A stretch of DNA of 64,000 nt from an uncultured Pelagibacteraceae bacterium (lineage in GTDB: Bacteria; Pseudomonadota; Alphaproteobacteria; Pelagibacterales; Pelagibacteraceae): assembly GCA_902538495.1 (NCBI GenBank), contig CACBFJ010000001.1:1-64000 (forward strand), given 5' to 3'. Under the pieces are notes generated by a model. That model did not search any database and was not told the DNA's origin. It saw only the letters and a list, made by a program, of their open reading frames with translations. This document shows, piece after piece, positions 54,097 through 63,816 of this stretch. Position 1 is the first letter of the stretch; every line of letters begins with the position of its first letter. Position numbers and translations under genes: made by a program.

Positions 54097-55326
54097 ATGA
54101 ATAAATTTTTAAAAGAATTTAAAGAAAGAGGTTTTTTTTATCAATGTACTAATGAGAAAGAGCTCTCAGAGTTATTAAATAAAAAAAAAATTTCAGCATA
54201 TATAGGTTTTGATTGCACCGCTGAAAGTCTTCATGTGGGTAGTTTACTTCAAATAATGTGTTTAAGGCTTCTACAAAAGCATGGTCATAGACCAATAGTG
54301 TTATTAGGAGGGGGTACCACAAGAATTGGGGACCCATCTGGGAAAGATAAAACACGTAAATTGTTATCTGAAAAAGAGATTTTAAAAAATTCAAAAAATA
54401 TTAGAAAAACATTAGAAAAATTTTTAGATAAAAAAAATAAGAAAACTAAACCAATATTTGTGGATAATTATAAATGGTTAAAGGATCTTAACTATATTAA
54501 TTTTTTAAGAAAAATTGGTAAACACTTTACTATAAATAAAATGCTATCATTTGATAGTATTAAAACACGTTTGGAAAGAGAACAGTCATTGAGTTATATG
54601 GAGTTCAATTATATGATACTCCAGGCATACGATTTTTTAGAATTAAACAATAAAGAAAATTGCTTATTGCAAATAGGCGGGTCAGACCAGTGGGGAAATA
54701 TAATTAATGGTGTTGATTTAATCAAAAAATATTCTGATAAAGAAGCTTTTGGTTTAACCACGCCATTAATTACTTTAGCAAGTGGAGCTAAGATGGGCAA
54801 AACTGCTGATGGCGCAGTTTGGCTTGATAAAAAATTTCTTTCACCATACGACTATTGGCAATTTTGGCGAAATACAGATGATAGAGATGTAAAAAGATTC
54901 TTAAAATTTTTCACGGATAATGAAACTGGAGAAATTGAAAATTTTAGTGACAAAAATATAAATCAGTTAAAAATTTTACTTGCAAATAAAACAACTGAAA
55001 TGCTTCATGGTAAAAAAGAGTCATTAAAATCAGAAAAAATCGCAAAAGAAGCATTTTCTGATAATTCTTCAGGTTCAAGTCTTCCATCAATTGAATTGAG
55101 TAAAAGAAAATTGAATGAAAATATAAATATTATTGATTTAGTTGTTTTGGCAAAATTTGAGCAATCAAAAAGTGAAGTAAGAAGATTGATTAAAGGGAAG
55201 GCAGTCAAAATAAATAATCAAATTATTGAGGATGAAAAATTTATAATTTCAGATAAAATTTTTAAAGATAACTATGTAAAATTATCGATTGGAAAAAAAA
55301 GACATATTAGAATTCAATTGAGTTAG
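54097..55326 (+). CDS. tyrS: tyrosyl-tRNA synthetase
   Basis: 409 residues, class I. HVGS at 46-49 stands for HIGH, IGFDCTAESLHVGS forms the ATP site, GGSDQWGNI near 195 binds tyrosine, and KMGKT (232-236) is the KMSKS loop. A C-terminal S4 domain (FEQSKSEVRRLIKGKAVKINNQ) binds tRNA. Its end overlaps the convergent AsmA-like gene by 4 bases. Confidence 0.96.
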   Translation: MNKFLKEFKERGFFYQCTNEKELSELLNKKKISAYIGFDCTAESLHVGSLLQIMCLRLLQKHGHRPIVLLGGGTTRIGDPSGKDKTRKLLSEKEILKNSKNIRKTLEKFLDKKNKKTKPIFVDNYKWLKDLNYINFLRKIGKHFTINKMLSFDSIKTRLEREQSLSYMEFNYMILQAYDFLELNNKENCLLQIGGSDQWGNIINGVDLIKKYSDKEAFGLTTPLITLASGAKMGKTADGAVWLDKKFLSPYDYWQFWRNTDDRDVKRFLKFFTDNETGEIENFSDKNINQLKILLANKTTEMLHGKKESLKSEKIAKEAFSDNSSGSSLPSIELSKRKLNENINIIDLVVLAKFEQSKSEVRRLIKGKAVKINNQIIEDEKFIISDKIFKDNYVKLSIGKKRHIRIQLS

Positions 55327-57509
55327 TTTTTTTTAATTTTTTCTAGAGTTCTTGTTATAAATCTTGGAGTTAAAGTCTTGATCGGATTAACAGATGTCTC
55401 TAAATTTTTAGGTGAACCTTTAATCTTAAAACTTACACCAAAAACACCCTCCCCAGTTTTAGAGCCAACTAATATTTTCCCCAAAACGGGGATAGTCCCT
55501 ATTGCTTTATTAATTGTAGTTGCTGGAACTAATGTTCCCCTTAGGCTTATCAACTTATCTTTTTCGACGTATCCATTCATCAATACAGATATCGCAGGTC
55601 CAATTGCATAGATTTCATTTATAGTCATTAACTTTTTTTTATTTTCAAACTTCATCTCAAATTCATCAAATCTAATTCCCTCACCAGATAAAATATCAGC
55701 AATACCTTGTAAAGAAGCAAGAGTTAGTAATTTGGTTAAAGTAGGAAGTTCTTTTAACTTAAAATCATAGATTTTTAGGGTAGAATTCGAAATATCACCA
55801 TCTTTAATACTATAAAAGTCTAAAATCCCATCATCAAACCCTTTAATAAATTTATATTTTTTAACTATTGGTTTAGCAAAATCTAAAAATAAAGTGGTAA
55901 TAGTTTTATTATCTTTCGTAATAACTGTAAATTTCATCTCTTTTTGTTTTGTAAAATCTCCTTTGAGATTTCCTTCAAACAATTTTTGTTTTTTAAATTT
56001 TAAATTACCGGATAAATTTTTTAAATTAAACTCACTGTCTAAACGAACATTTTTAATTTTAAGAGACAATTCAAAATCTTCATTAAAATAATCTTTATTC
56101 TCATCACCAACCAAAATATTTTCAAGTAGGCTATCCCCATTAAAAGCACTTCCCTGTAGTACATATTTATTATTGGTTTTTTTTATGTTAAAAATATTTT
56201 CTTGATTTTGGGTATCTACATAATCAGCATTAATATTGGTAATACTTTTTATCTTAAATTTAGAGGAAAGTTGAATATTTTTTGCCTCAATAGTGTTTTT
56301 ATATTCATCGAGCCTAATCGATTTTAGAAAAATTTTTTTTGAAGCATCCCTATATCCGTTAAATTTAATTTTTGTCTCATAATTTTTATCTTTTTCAAAG
56401 TTTAAGAAATTTATAATGAAAGGATTTTTATCTAATTTTATCAAACCCTCAAAATTTATTAGTTGATTTTTTTTTTCAACTTTAAAATCAATATAGTCTT
56501 TATTATTTTGAAGATAAATATCACCTTTTCCCTCAATATAAAGATTATTTTTATTATATTCTATTTTTAGATTATTATTTTCAATGAAAATTTTATCATT
56601 AATTTTTGGGAAAACATTTTTTAATTTAAAATTATTTGTTATTTGAAATCTTTTAATATCAATATTAGAAAGTATATACTCATTTGAAATTTTAAAATTT
56701 TTATCTAAGTTAAGTGAAAATTCATTTTTCGAACTAAAAATAATTTTTTCAACACTTAAATCTGGGATAATTTTTTCTTCAAACAAAGCACGATTTTTAT
56801 TGTTTAACTCAACAATCTTATTATTAAGGTTTCCTTTTAATGTGTATCCTTGTTTATTTTTTTTTAAATTTATTTTATCTGAAATAAAATTAATATCATT
56901 TAATATAAATTCACTATCTTGAATTTCTAAGTTATCTCTCTCAATTTTAAATACAAAATTTAAGTCATCTAATTTATAATTCTTAAATAAACTCAATTTT
57001 GTATCTTTTACATATCCTTTTACAAAATAATTATTTTTTATATTTCCTTTGTTATCAAAATTAATTCTTAAATCTGCTACAATAAAACCTTTAACTTGAA
57101 AAAATTTTTCAAAAATTATGATATTTGGGTTATTATAAAAATTTTTTGTAAATGATATTAAATCCTCAATATTTATAGACTTGGTTGAAATATCAAGATT
57201 TTTAATTAAGAATTCGTTTTTAAAAAAAGAAATTAACGATATTTTTGTTTTAATACTTTCAGTTTCTAAGACCTCCCTTTTATTTTTAATTTTCGAGCCT
57301 AAAATTTTTACATTTATTTTTAATTCTAATGGGTTAAACTTTAAATTTACTTGCTTTAATTCAAGGTCGAGGTCCTTATTTATACTTGTCAATTTATTTT
57401 TTATTTGATTGTTAAATTGATCTGTTTCAATACCTACCAAACTAAAATAAGTTAAAAATATAATAATAACTAAGGTAAATATTATTATAATTTTGGAAAT
57501 TATTTTCAT
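55323..57509 (-). CDS. AsmA/YhdP-like membrane-anchored protein
   Basis: 728 residues with one N-terminal transmembrane helix (about 5-25) followed by a long beta-rich periplasmic region. The C-terminus (about 570-715) contains FDDGILDFYSIKDGDISNSTLKI, PTLTKLLTLASLQGIADILSG and GTLVPATTINKAIGTIPVLGKIL, the DUF3971/AsmA-like C-terminal pattern. Relatives (YhdP, TamB) are proposed bridges for phospholipid traffic to the outer membrane. Overlaps the prfB stop by 4 bases. Confidence 0.82.
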   Translation of the reverse strand: MKIISKIIIIFTLVIIIFLTYFSLVGIETDQFNNQIKNKLTSINKDLDLELKQVNLKFNPLELKINVKILGSKIKNKREVLETESIKTKISLISFFKNEFLIKNLDISTKSINIEDLISFTKNFYNNPNIIIFEKFFQVKGFIVADLRINFDNKGNIKNNYFVKGYVKDTKLSLFKNYKLDDLNFVFKIERDNLEIQDSEFILNDINFISDKINLKKNKQGYTLKGNLNNKIVELNNKNRALFEEKIIPDLSVEKIIFSSKNEFSLNLDKNFKISNEYILSNIDIKRFQITNNFKLKNVFPKINDKIFIENNNLKIEYNKNNLYIEGKGDIYLQNNKDYIDFKVEKKNQLINFEGLIKLDKNPFIINFLNFEKDKNYETKIKFNGYRDASKKIFLKSIRLDEYKNTIEAKNIQLSSKFKIKSITNINADYVDTQNQENIFNIKKTNNKYVLQGSAFNGDSLLENILVGDENKDYFNEDFELSLKIKNVRLDSEFNLKNLSGNLKFKKQKLFEGNLKGDFTKQKEMKFTVITKDNKTITTLFLDFAKPIVKKYKFIKGFDDGILDFYSIKDGDISNSTLKIYDFKLKELPTLTKLLTLASLQGIADILSGEGIRFDEFEMKFENKKKLMTINEIYAIGPAISVLMNGYVEKDKLISLRGTLVPATTINKAIGTIPVLGKILVGSKTGEGVFGVSFKIKGSPKNLETSVNPIKTLTPRFITRTLEKIKKN

Positions 57510-58601
57510 ATATCTTGATACAATGATTTCTCTAAAAACTGATCAATATCTCCGTTTAACACTTTATCTGGATCTGAACTTTCATGATTTGACCTATTGT
57601 CCTTAACAAGTCTATAAGGTTGTAAAACATAAGATCTAATCTGATGACCCCATCCAATTTCTGATTTTGTAGATTCATGACTTTGATTTTCTTTTTCCTT
57701 TTTTTTTATTTCAAAATCATAAAGTCTTGCTTTAAGCATATTTAAACATGTTTCTTTATTTTTATGTTGAGATCTCTCATTTTGGCACTGAACAACAATT
57801 TTTGTAGGTAAATGAGTAATTCTTACAGCGCTATCTGTAGTATTAACATGTTGCCCGCCTGCTCCACTCGAACGATAAGTATCAATTCTTAAATCTTTAT
57901 CCAATATTTCTATGTTGATGTTTTCATCTACGACTGGATAAACCCAAATACTTGCAAAACTTGTGTGTCTTCTAGCACCAGAGTCAAATGGTGAAATTCT
58001 CACCAGTCTATGAATACCTGACTCTTTTTTTAACCATCCAAAAATATAATCTCCCTCGATTTTAATTGTAGATGATTTAATTCCTGCTTCGTCACCTTTG
58101 TGTTCACTAATCAAACTTGACTTAAACTTTTTTTGAACAGACCATTTTAGATACATTCTTCTCAACATTTCTGCCCAATCTTGACTTTCTGTACCACCCG
58201 CACCTGCATGTATTTCTATATAGCAATCAAGAGAGTCTGCCTCATTTGACAAGAAACATCTTATCTCATTTTTTTTTACTAATTCTCTTAGACCTTTAAT
58301 GTTTTTTATTAATTCATTTTGAAAACTTGTATTTCTTTCCTCTATAGCTAACTTATTTAGTTCATCAAAATCTTTTAAATTATTTATAGATTTTTCGTAG
58401 GAACTTACTAATTCTTCGTACAATTTTTTTTCTTTAATAACTTTCTTGGAGGTTGATTTATCTTTCCAAAAATTTGCTTCGAGTATCTTTTTATTATGGG
58501 TTTCTAATTTTTTATAGATATCGTTCTTTTCAAAGATACTCCTTCACTCTTTGATTAATTTTTTCGATATCTCTTTTAAAGTCTAAGTATTTTGAATCCA
58601 T
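57506..58601 (-). CDS. prfB: peptide chain release factor 2, programmed +1 frameshift
   Basis: RF2, ending translation at UGA and UAA. The first frame reads MDSKYLDFKRDIEKINQRVK then EYL and stops at UGA (58532-58530). Skipping one base continues into EKNDIYKKLETHNKK and on to the rest, for 364 residues, the usual length. GGQ is in SSGAGGQHVNT and the domain 2/3 blocks (YIEIHAGAGGTESQDWAEML) are intact. The start ATG overlaps the PBP1A stop by one base. Read without the frameshift, the gene would seem truncated at its 5' end. Confidence 0.93.
58530..58544 (-). promoter_or_regulatory. prfB programmed +1 frameshift site
   Basis: Reads AAG GAG TAT CTT TGA on the minus strand: a Shine-Dalgarno-like AAGGAG, 3 bases (TAT), the slippery CTT and the in-frame TGA. 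This is the classic RF2 autoregulation signal with the same spacing as in E. coli. Confidence 0.93.
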
Positions 58602-60937
58602 TAATAAAACCTTAATATATTATTGCTATCTAATCTATTATTATTTGAATATAATATTTTACCATCAATTACATTTTTGCTTTTATAAGCCTCTAAAATC
58701 GTGTTCTTTGATGTAAATTTAGCTTTTTGTCCAGTTAATTGATCAACTACCATCATTGTAATACCTTTTGATACTTTAAAAGGTCTCGCATCTGATTTTT
58801 TCACAGCTCTTTCAACAAATTTTTTAAATATAGGTAAAGCTGTTTTTGAACCAGTTTCAAACTTACCCAAGGGTTCGGGGTTATCCATTCCCACATAAAC
58901 ACCTATAACTAAGTTTGATGTAAAACCAATAAACCATGTATCAGTATTTTCGTTAGTTGTACCAGTTTTGCCTGCTAGATTTAAGTTAAGATCTCTTAAT
59001 TTTTTTCCAGTTCCTCTTTTAACTACTCCCTCCAATAGTGATGTAACTTGATAAGCTGTTTGAGGTGAAAAAATTTGCTTATAAGTATCTTTAATTTCAG
59101 GATAAGCATTTCCAGTGAATGAGATCATTTCACAATTACTACAAATTCTTTTTTCATTATTTAAAATCGTATTTCCTTCACTATCTTGAATACGATCAAT
59201 TAAAATTGGTGTTACTAACTTGCCTCCATTAACAAAAGCAGAATAAGCAGAAGTAAGTTTTAATAGTGTAGTTTCCGCAGAACCTAAGGATATCGATAAC
59301 AGTTCATCAGGTTCATCATATATACCAAGATTTTTGGAAAATTTAGCCAAATTTTTTACACCTATTTTTTGTGCAATTCGGACTGTCATTAAATTTCTAG
59401 ATTTTTCTAAACCTACTCTTAAAGTAGAAGGTCCATAAAATTTTTTTCCATAATTTTCAGGTTTCCACATTTTTAAATCTGATCCTTGATCTAAAACTAG
59501 AGGCGCATCTAAAACTAAAGACGAAGGAGTGAAATTATTTTCCAAAGCTAGAGCATATACAAAAGGTTTAAAGGCTGATCCTGGTTGCCTCAAGGCTTGT
59601 GAGGCTCTATTAAACTCACTATTTTTAAAACTAAAACCTCCTGAAATAGCCATTACTCTTCCAGTATAAGGATCCATAACAACGATACCCCCATTAATTT
59701 TTGGAATTTGTTTAAGACTAAAATTATTTTCTGAAACTTGCTTAACATACACAACATCTCCAACTTTTAATAAATCATTGAATTCTTTTTTAGTCCAAGT
59801 TATATCTTGATATTTTATAATGCCTTTTAATTTATCTTTAGTTTCTACTTCGGCTGAAAATTTATCTACTTTTTTTACTATCGCTATTTTCCAGTTTATA
59901 GATTTTTCAATCTTGTAGTTATCAAGACCATTAAACCAATTTTTGTTTATTTTTTTATTCATGATTGGGCCTCTCCAACCTTTTCTTTTGTCGTACTCAA
60001 TTAATCCTTCCCTAAGTGATGTAGTGGCAATTTTTTGTAATTTTAGATTGATAGGCGTATTGATATTAAATCCTTGTTTATAAACTTTTTCGTAAGTTAA
60101 GTTTTCAATTACACTTTTTCTAACATCCTCAATGTAATATTGAGCATCCTCTAAAAAAATTTTTTTCGCTTTTTTAAGTTGGATTTTTTGAGATTTAAAA
60201 TTTTTATATTGATTTAAATTAATAAAATTATTTTCTAGTAAATTTTTTAGTACTAAATCTCGTCTGAATTTAGCTAATTCCGAATTACGGTACGGGTTAT
60301 ATTTACTTGGTGCCTTAGGTAATGCTGCTAGCATCGCAGACTCAACATAATTTAATTCTTTTATTGATTTATCAAAATATTCTAAACTGGCTGCCGCCAC
60401 CCCATATGCACCACTCCCTAAATAGATTTGATTTAAGTATAACTCTAGTATTCTCTCCTTCGAAAGTGCTCTTTCAATTCTAAATGCAAGAATTGCTTCT
60501 TTAATTTTTCTATTTATACTTACTTCGTTAGTTAATAAAAAATTCTTTGCTACTTGCTGAGTAATTGTAGACGCTCCTTCTAATCTTTTTGAAGTTAATA
60601 TATTAGTAATATTGTTTATAATTGCTCGAAGAACTCCTTTTGCATCTACCCCAGGATGTGAAAAAAAATTTTTATCTTCGGCAGATAAAAAAGCATTAAT
60701 AACTTTTTGTGGAATGGAACTATAAGGAACAAATATTCTTTTTTCTTTTGAGAAATCAGATACTAATTCACCATTTCCTGAATACACTTTGCTTGATACT
60801 GGTGGTTTATAGTTCTTTAAAAACTTATAGTCAGGGATATTATTTGAAAAATTCCACAAAATTACCATTATTAAAGTAAAGGTAATTAGTGAAACACCAA
60901 TAATACCAATAAATATTTTTTTTATAATTCTATTCAT
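58601..60937 (-). CDS. mrcA: penicillin-binding protein 1A (transglycosylase/transpeptidase)
   Basis: 778 residues, class A PBP. N-terminal membrane helix (about 8-30). Glycosyltransferase domain with SAEDKNFFSHPGVDAKGVLRA near 89 (catalytic Glu) and EGASTITQQVAKNFLL near 118. Transpeptidase domain with RQPGSAFKPFVYALA near 450 (SxxK), KSRNLMTVR near 512 (SRN-type) and GKTGTTNENTDTWFIG near 660 (KTGT). Builds and crosslinks peptidoglycan. Stop overlaps the prfB start. Confidence 0.95.
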   Translation of the reverse strand: MNRIIKKIFIGIIGVSLITFTLIMVILWNFSNNIPDYKFLKNYKPPVSSKVYSGNGELVSDFSKEKRIFVPYSSIPQKVINAFLSAEDKNFFSHPGVDAKGVLRAIINNITNILTSKRLEGASTITQQVAKNFLLTNEVSINRKIKEAILAFRIERALSKERILELYLNQIYLGSGAYGVAAASLEYFDKSIKELNYVESAMLAALPKAPSKYNPYRNSELAKFRRDLVLKNLLENNFINLNQYKNFKSQKIQLKKAKKIFLEDAQYYIEDVRKSVIENLTYEKVYKQGFNINTPINLKLQKIATTSLREGLIEYDKRKGWRGPIMNKKINKNWFNGLDNYKIEKSINWKIAIVKKVDKFSAEVETKDKLKGIIKYQDITWTKKEFNDLLKVGDVVYVKQVSENNFSLKQIPKINGGIVVMDPYTGRVMAISGGFSFKNSEFNRASQALRQPGSAFKPFVYALALENNFTPSSLVLDAPLVLDQGSDLKMWKPENYGKKFYGPSTLRVGLEKSRNLMTVRIAQKIGVKNLAKFSKNLGIYDEPDELLSISLGSAETTLLKLTSAYSAFVNGGKLVTPILIDRIQDSEGNTILNNEKRICSNCEMISFTGNAYPEIKDTYKQIFSPQTAYQVTSLLEGVVKRGTGKKLRDLNLNLAGKTGTTNENTDTWFIGFTSNLVIGVYVGMDNPEPLGKFETGSKTALPIFKKFVERAVKKSDARPFKVSKGITMMVVDQLTGQKAKFTSKNTILEAYKSKNVIDGKILYSNNNRLDSNNILRFY

Positions 60938-61035
60938 TTTAATTCCATTATATACGGGAATTTGTTAAAGATATGGCATAAAGAATAAACAAAATTTATA
61001 ATGAATTATTTAATTAAAAAATCAAAAATAAAACC

Positions 61036-62814
61036 ATGGAAAAAAATTTGTATATCGATGCTTCGCATCCGAATGAAACTAGAGTTGTACTTAAATCCAA
61101 TAATAATATTGAAGATTACGAGTACGAGGGCTTAAAAAATAATTTAATTAAAAATAATATTTATTTAGGCAAGGTAAGTAGAATTGAGCCTTCTTTACAA
61201 GCTGCTTTTATAGATTTTGGAAGAGAAAGACACGGCTTTCTATCATTTAATGACATTCAATCAGACTACTATCAAATACCTAGAAGTGATCTTGAAATAA
61301 TTAAATTGGAAGAAGAAAAAGCTCGAGAAGAACTATCAAAAAAAGTAGAAGAAAAAGAAGAAGAGCGAATTGCTGAAGGAAATTTAGAGTTAGAAGATCC
61401 CATTGAGATTAAAAATCAAGATGAAAAAGAAAATATTGAAGATTTTAAAGATAAAAAAAATAACAATAAAACAAAATTTAAAAGGTATAAGATACAAGAA
61501 GTTATCAAACCTAACCAGGTAATACTTGTTCAGGTTATAAAAGATGAAAGAGGTCAAAAAGGTGCTGCCTTAAGCACTTTTATATCTATAGCAGGTAAAT
61601 ATATTGTTTTGATGCCTAATACCCCTAAAGGAGGAGGAATTTCTAGAAAAATATTTAACCCTGCTGATAGGAAAAAAATTAGATCAATACTTAATGAAAT
61701 TGAAATACCAAAACAAATGGGATTGATAGTTAGAACAGCTGGAAGTAATAAAACAAAAAATGAAATCAATCATGATTTAACGACACTGATAAATACCTGG
61801 AATCAAATAAAAGAAAATGCAATTAATTCAATTGCACCCTCTCTGATTCATCAAGAAAGTGAAATTATAAAAAGAACACTTAGGGATATGTACGATGAAA
61901 ATACTCAAAACATATTTGTAGAGGGAAATGAAGGTTATAAAAAAGCACAAAATTTTATGAAAATGATGATGCCTTCACACGTGAAAAAAATAAAAAAATA
62001 TAGAGGTAAGAATCCATTATTCATTGAAGAAGGAATTGAACAGAGGCTCAATCAAATATTTGAAACAGAAATAAAATTAAGATCTGGGGGGTACTTAGTT
62101 GTAAATCCAACTGAGGCTTTAGTTTCGATCGATATAAATTCAGGGAGTTCAATAAAACAAAAAAATGTAGAAAGTACCGCTTTAGACACCAATCTTGAGG
62201 CAGCAGATGAAATTGCCAGACAAATTAAAATTAGAGATTTATCAGGATTAATAATTATTGATTTTATAGATATGCTTAGTTATGGGAATAGAAAATTAGT
62301 AGAGAGAAGATTAAAAGAGAAATGTAGAGCTGATAGAGCAAGAATTCAAATTGGAAGAATAAGTAATTTTGGCTTATTAGAAATGTCTAGACAAAGGTTG
62401 AGAGAAAGTGCAGTTAAATGGAAAGTAAATCTTACTGATGAATCTTTTGCATTAAAAATTTTGAAATTAGTTGAAATTAAAACAGTTATAAATAAGGCGA
62501 AATATGTAAATTTAAAAGTATGTGAAAAAATCTCAAATTTTTTAAAAGAAAATTTTATTGAGGATTTAAAATATTTTGAGAAGAAGAATAAAATGAAAAT
62601 AGATATAATAACAGATAACAGTCTGATTATACCTGAATATATAATCGATTTAAAAAATAAATCAAAAAAAACTCTTGAACTAATAGAACATTATGAAAAA
62701 TTAAAAAATATAGATACAAAAGTGCCAAAGGAAAATGTAATTCAATTAAAAAATAAGAGAGTATACAAAAAGAAAATCTATAAAAAAAAAAGATTTTATA
62801 AAAAGGCTAAATAA
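61036..62814 (+). CDS. rne: ribonuclease E/G
   Basis: 592 residues, the catalytic half only, without a long C-terminal degradosome scaffold. S1 domain at about 35-180 is split by a charged insert of about 70 residues rich in Glu/Lys (LEEEKAREELSKKVEEKEEE). PKGGGISRKI near 196 (5' sensor region) and the catalytic VSIDINSGS near 366 and LIIIDFIDM near 403 follow. The Cys pair of the zinc link is not evident. It processes rRNA and decays mRNA. Confidence 0.92.
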   Translation: MEKNLYIDASHPNETRVVLKSNNNIEDYEYEGLKNNLIKNNIYLGKVSRIEPSLQAAFIDFGRERHGFLSFNDIQSDYYQIPRSDLEIIKLEEEKAREELSKKVEEKEEERIAEGNLELEDPIEIKNQDEKENIEDFKDKKNNNKTKFKRYKIQEVIKPNQVILVQVIKDERGQKGAALSTFISIAGKYIVLMPNTPKGGGISRKIFNPADRKKIRSILNEIEIPKQMGLIVRTAGSNKTKNEINHDLTTLINTWNQIKENAINSIAPSLIHQESEIIKRTLRDMYDENTQNIFVEGNEGYKKAQNFMKMMMPSHVKKIKKYRGKNPLFIEEGIEQRLNQIFETEIKLRSGGYLVVNPTEALVSIDINSGSSIKQKNVESTALDTNLEAADEIARQIKIRDLSGLIIIDFIDMLSYGNRKLVERRLKEKCRADRARIQIGRISNFGLLEMSRQRLRESAVKWKVNLTDESFALKILKLVEIKTVINKAKYVNLKVCEKISNFLKENFIEDLKYFEKKNKMKIDIITDNSLIIPEYIIDLKNKSKKTLELIEHYEKLKNIDTKVPKENVIQLKNKRVYKKKIYKKKRFYKKAK

Positions 62815-63580
62815 TTCCTCTTGATGGAGAAGAAGCGCTACCCATCAAATTTTTTTGAATTCTTCCAGAACGATAAGATTGTCTTCCTGCTATCACAGCA
62901 TTCTTAAATGCAAGAGCCATATCAAAAGGTTTTCTAGCTTTTGCTATTGCAGTATTAACTAAAACACCATCACATCCAAGCTCCATTGCAATCGTTGCAT
63001 CTGATGCTTGACCAAGACCAGCATCAATAATTAAAGGTAATTTTGTTTGTTTTCTAATTATTTTAATATTTGTTTGATTTTGTATACCAAGTCCTGAACC
63101 AATTGGAGCAGCTAAAGGCATAATTGCACATGCTCCTACGTTTTCTAATCTCTTAGCCATTAAAGGATCATCATTACAGTAAACCATAACTTTAAATCCC
63201 TCTCTAGACAAAACCTCTGTTGACTTCAGTGTTTCAATCATTTCTGGAAATAAATTTTTCTTATCACCCAAAACTTCTAATTTTACTAATTTCCATCCTC
63301 CAATTTCTCTTGCTAATCTTAGTGTTCTCAAAGCATCTTTTGAGTTGAAACAGCCTGCGGTGTTTGGCAAATAAGTGATTTTCTTTGGATCAATATAATC
63401 CATTAATAGAGCTTTTTTTTTATCGGTTATATTAACTCTTCTTACAGCTACGGTAACTATACTTGCACCTGATAATTTTACTGCCTTAGCACATTGCGAC
63501 ATACTTTTATATTTTCCTGTCCCAACAATCAAACGAGATTTAAAATTTCTTCCAGCAATTATAAATTTATCTTTCTTCAA
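62807..63580 (-). CDS. thiG: thiazole synthase ThiG
   Basis: 257-residue TIM-barrel enzyme forming thiamin's thiazole phosphate from DXP, ThiS thiocarboxylate and dehydroglycine. SRLIVGTGKYKS near 15, KITYLPNTAGCFNSKDALRTLRLAREI near 67, WKLVKLEVLGD near 96 (Schiff-base Lys region), and PLIIDAGLGQASDATIAMELGCDGVLVNTAIAKA near 185. Downstream of thiS by 1 base on the same strand. Confidence 0.95.
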   Translation of the reverse strand: MKKDKFIIAGRNFKSRLIVGTGKYKSMSQCAKAVKLSGASIVTVAVRRVNITDKKKALLMDYIDPKKITYLPNTAGCFNSKDALRTLRLAREIGGWKLVKLEVLGDKKNLFPEMIETLKSTEVLSREGFKVMVYCNDDPLMAKRLENVGACAIMPLAAPIGSGLGIQNQTNIKIIRKQTKLPLIIDAGLGQASDATIAMELGCDGVLVNTAIAKARKPFDMALAFKNAVIAGRQSYRSGRIQKNLMGSASSPSRGII

Positions 63581-63581
63581 A

Positions 63582-63800
63582 CTAGCCGCCTCCGATAAAG
63601 TGAACTATTTCTATTTTATCATTATTTCTTAAAATTTGTTTATTTAGTTTTTTTTTATCTACTATTTCTTGATTTAACTCTATTGCCACTTTTTTTAATG
63701 GTATTTTTAAAGTTTTTAAAAGATTAGATAAATTGGTATTGTATTTTATAAATTTAAAACTACCATTTATTTTAATTTTTATTTTTTTTATTTTTTTCAT
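63582..63800 (-). CDS. thiS: sulfur carrier protein ThiS
   Basis: 72 residues from MKKIKKIKIKINGSFKFIKY, a ubiquitin-like fold ending in GGG, the C-terminal glycine pair that takes sulfur as thiocarboxylate. The open frame reads 43 codons further upstream over the divergent aroQ start and is rejected there. Directly in front of thiG, 1 base apart. Confidence 0.9.
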   Translation of the reverse strand: MKKIKKIKIKINGSFKFIKYNTNLSNLLKTLKIPLKKVAIELNQEIVDKKKLNKQILRNNDKIEIVHFIGGG

Positions 63801-63816
63801 CGTATATAAAAGCTGA

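Noticed and set aside
57506-58423. prfB as a 5'-truncated or broken gene
   Set aside because: The missing N-terminus is found in the shifted frame up to 58601 with a textbook frameshift signal, so it is intact.
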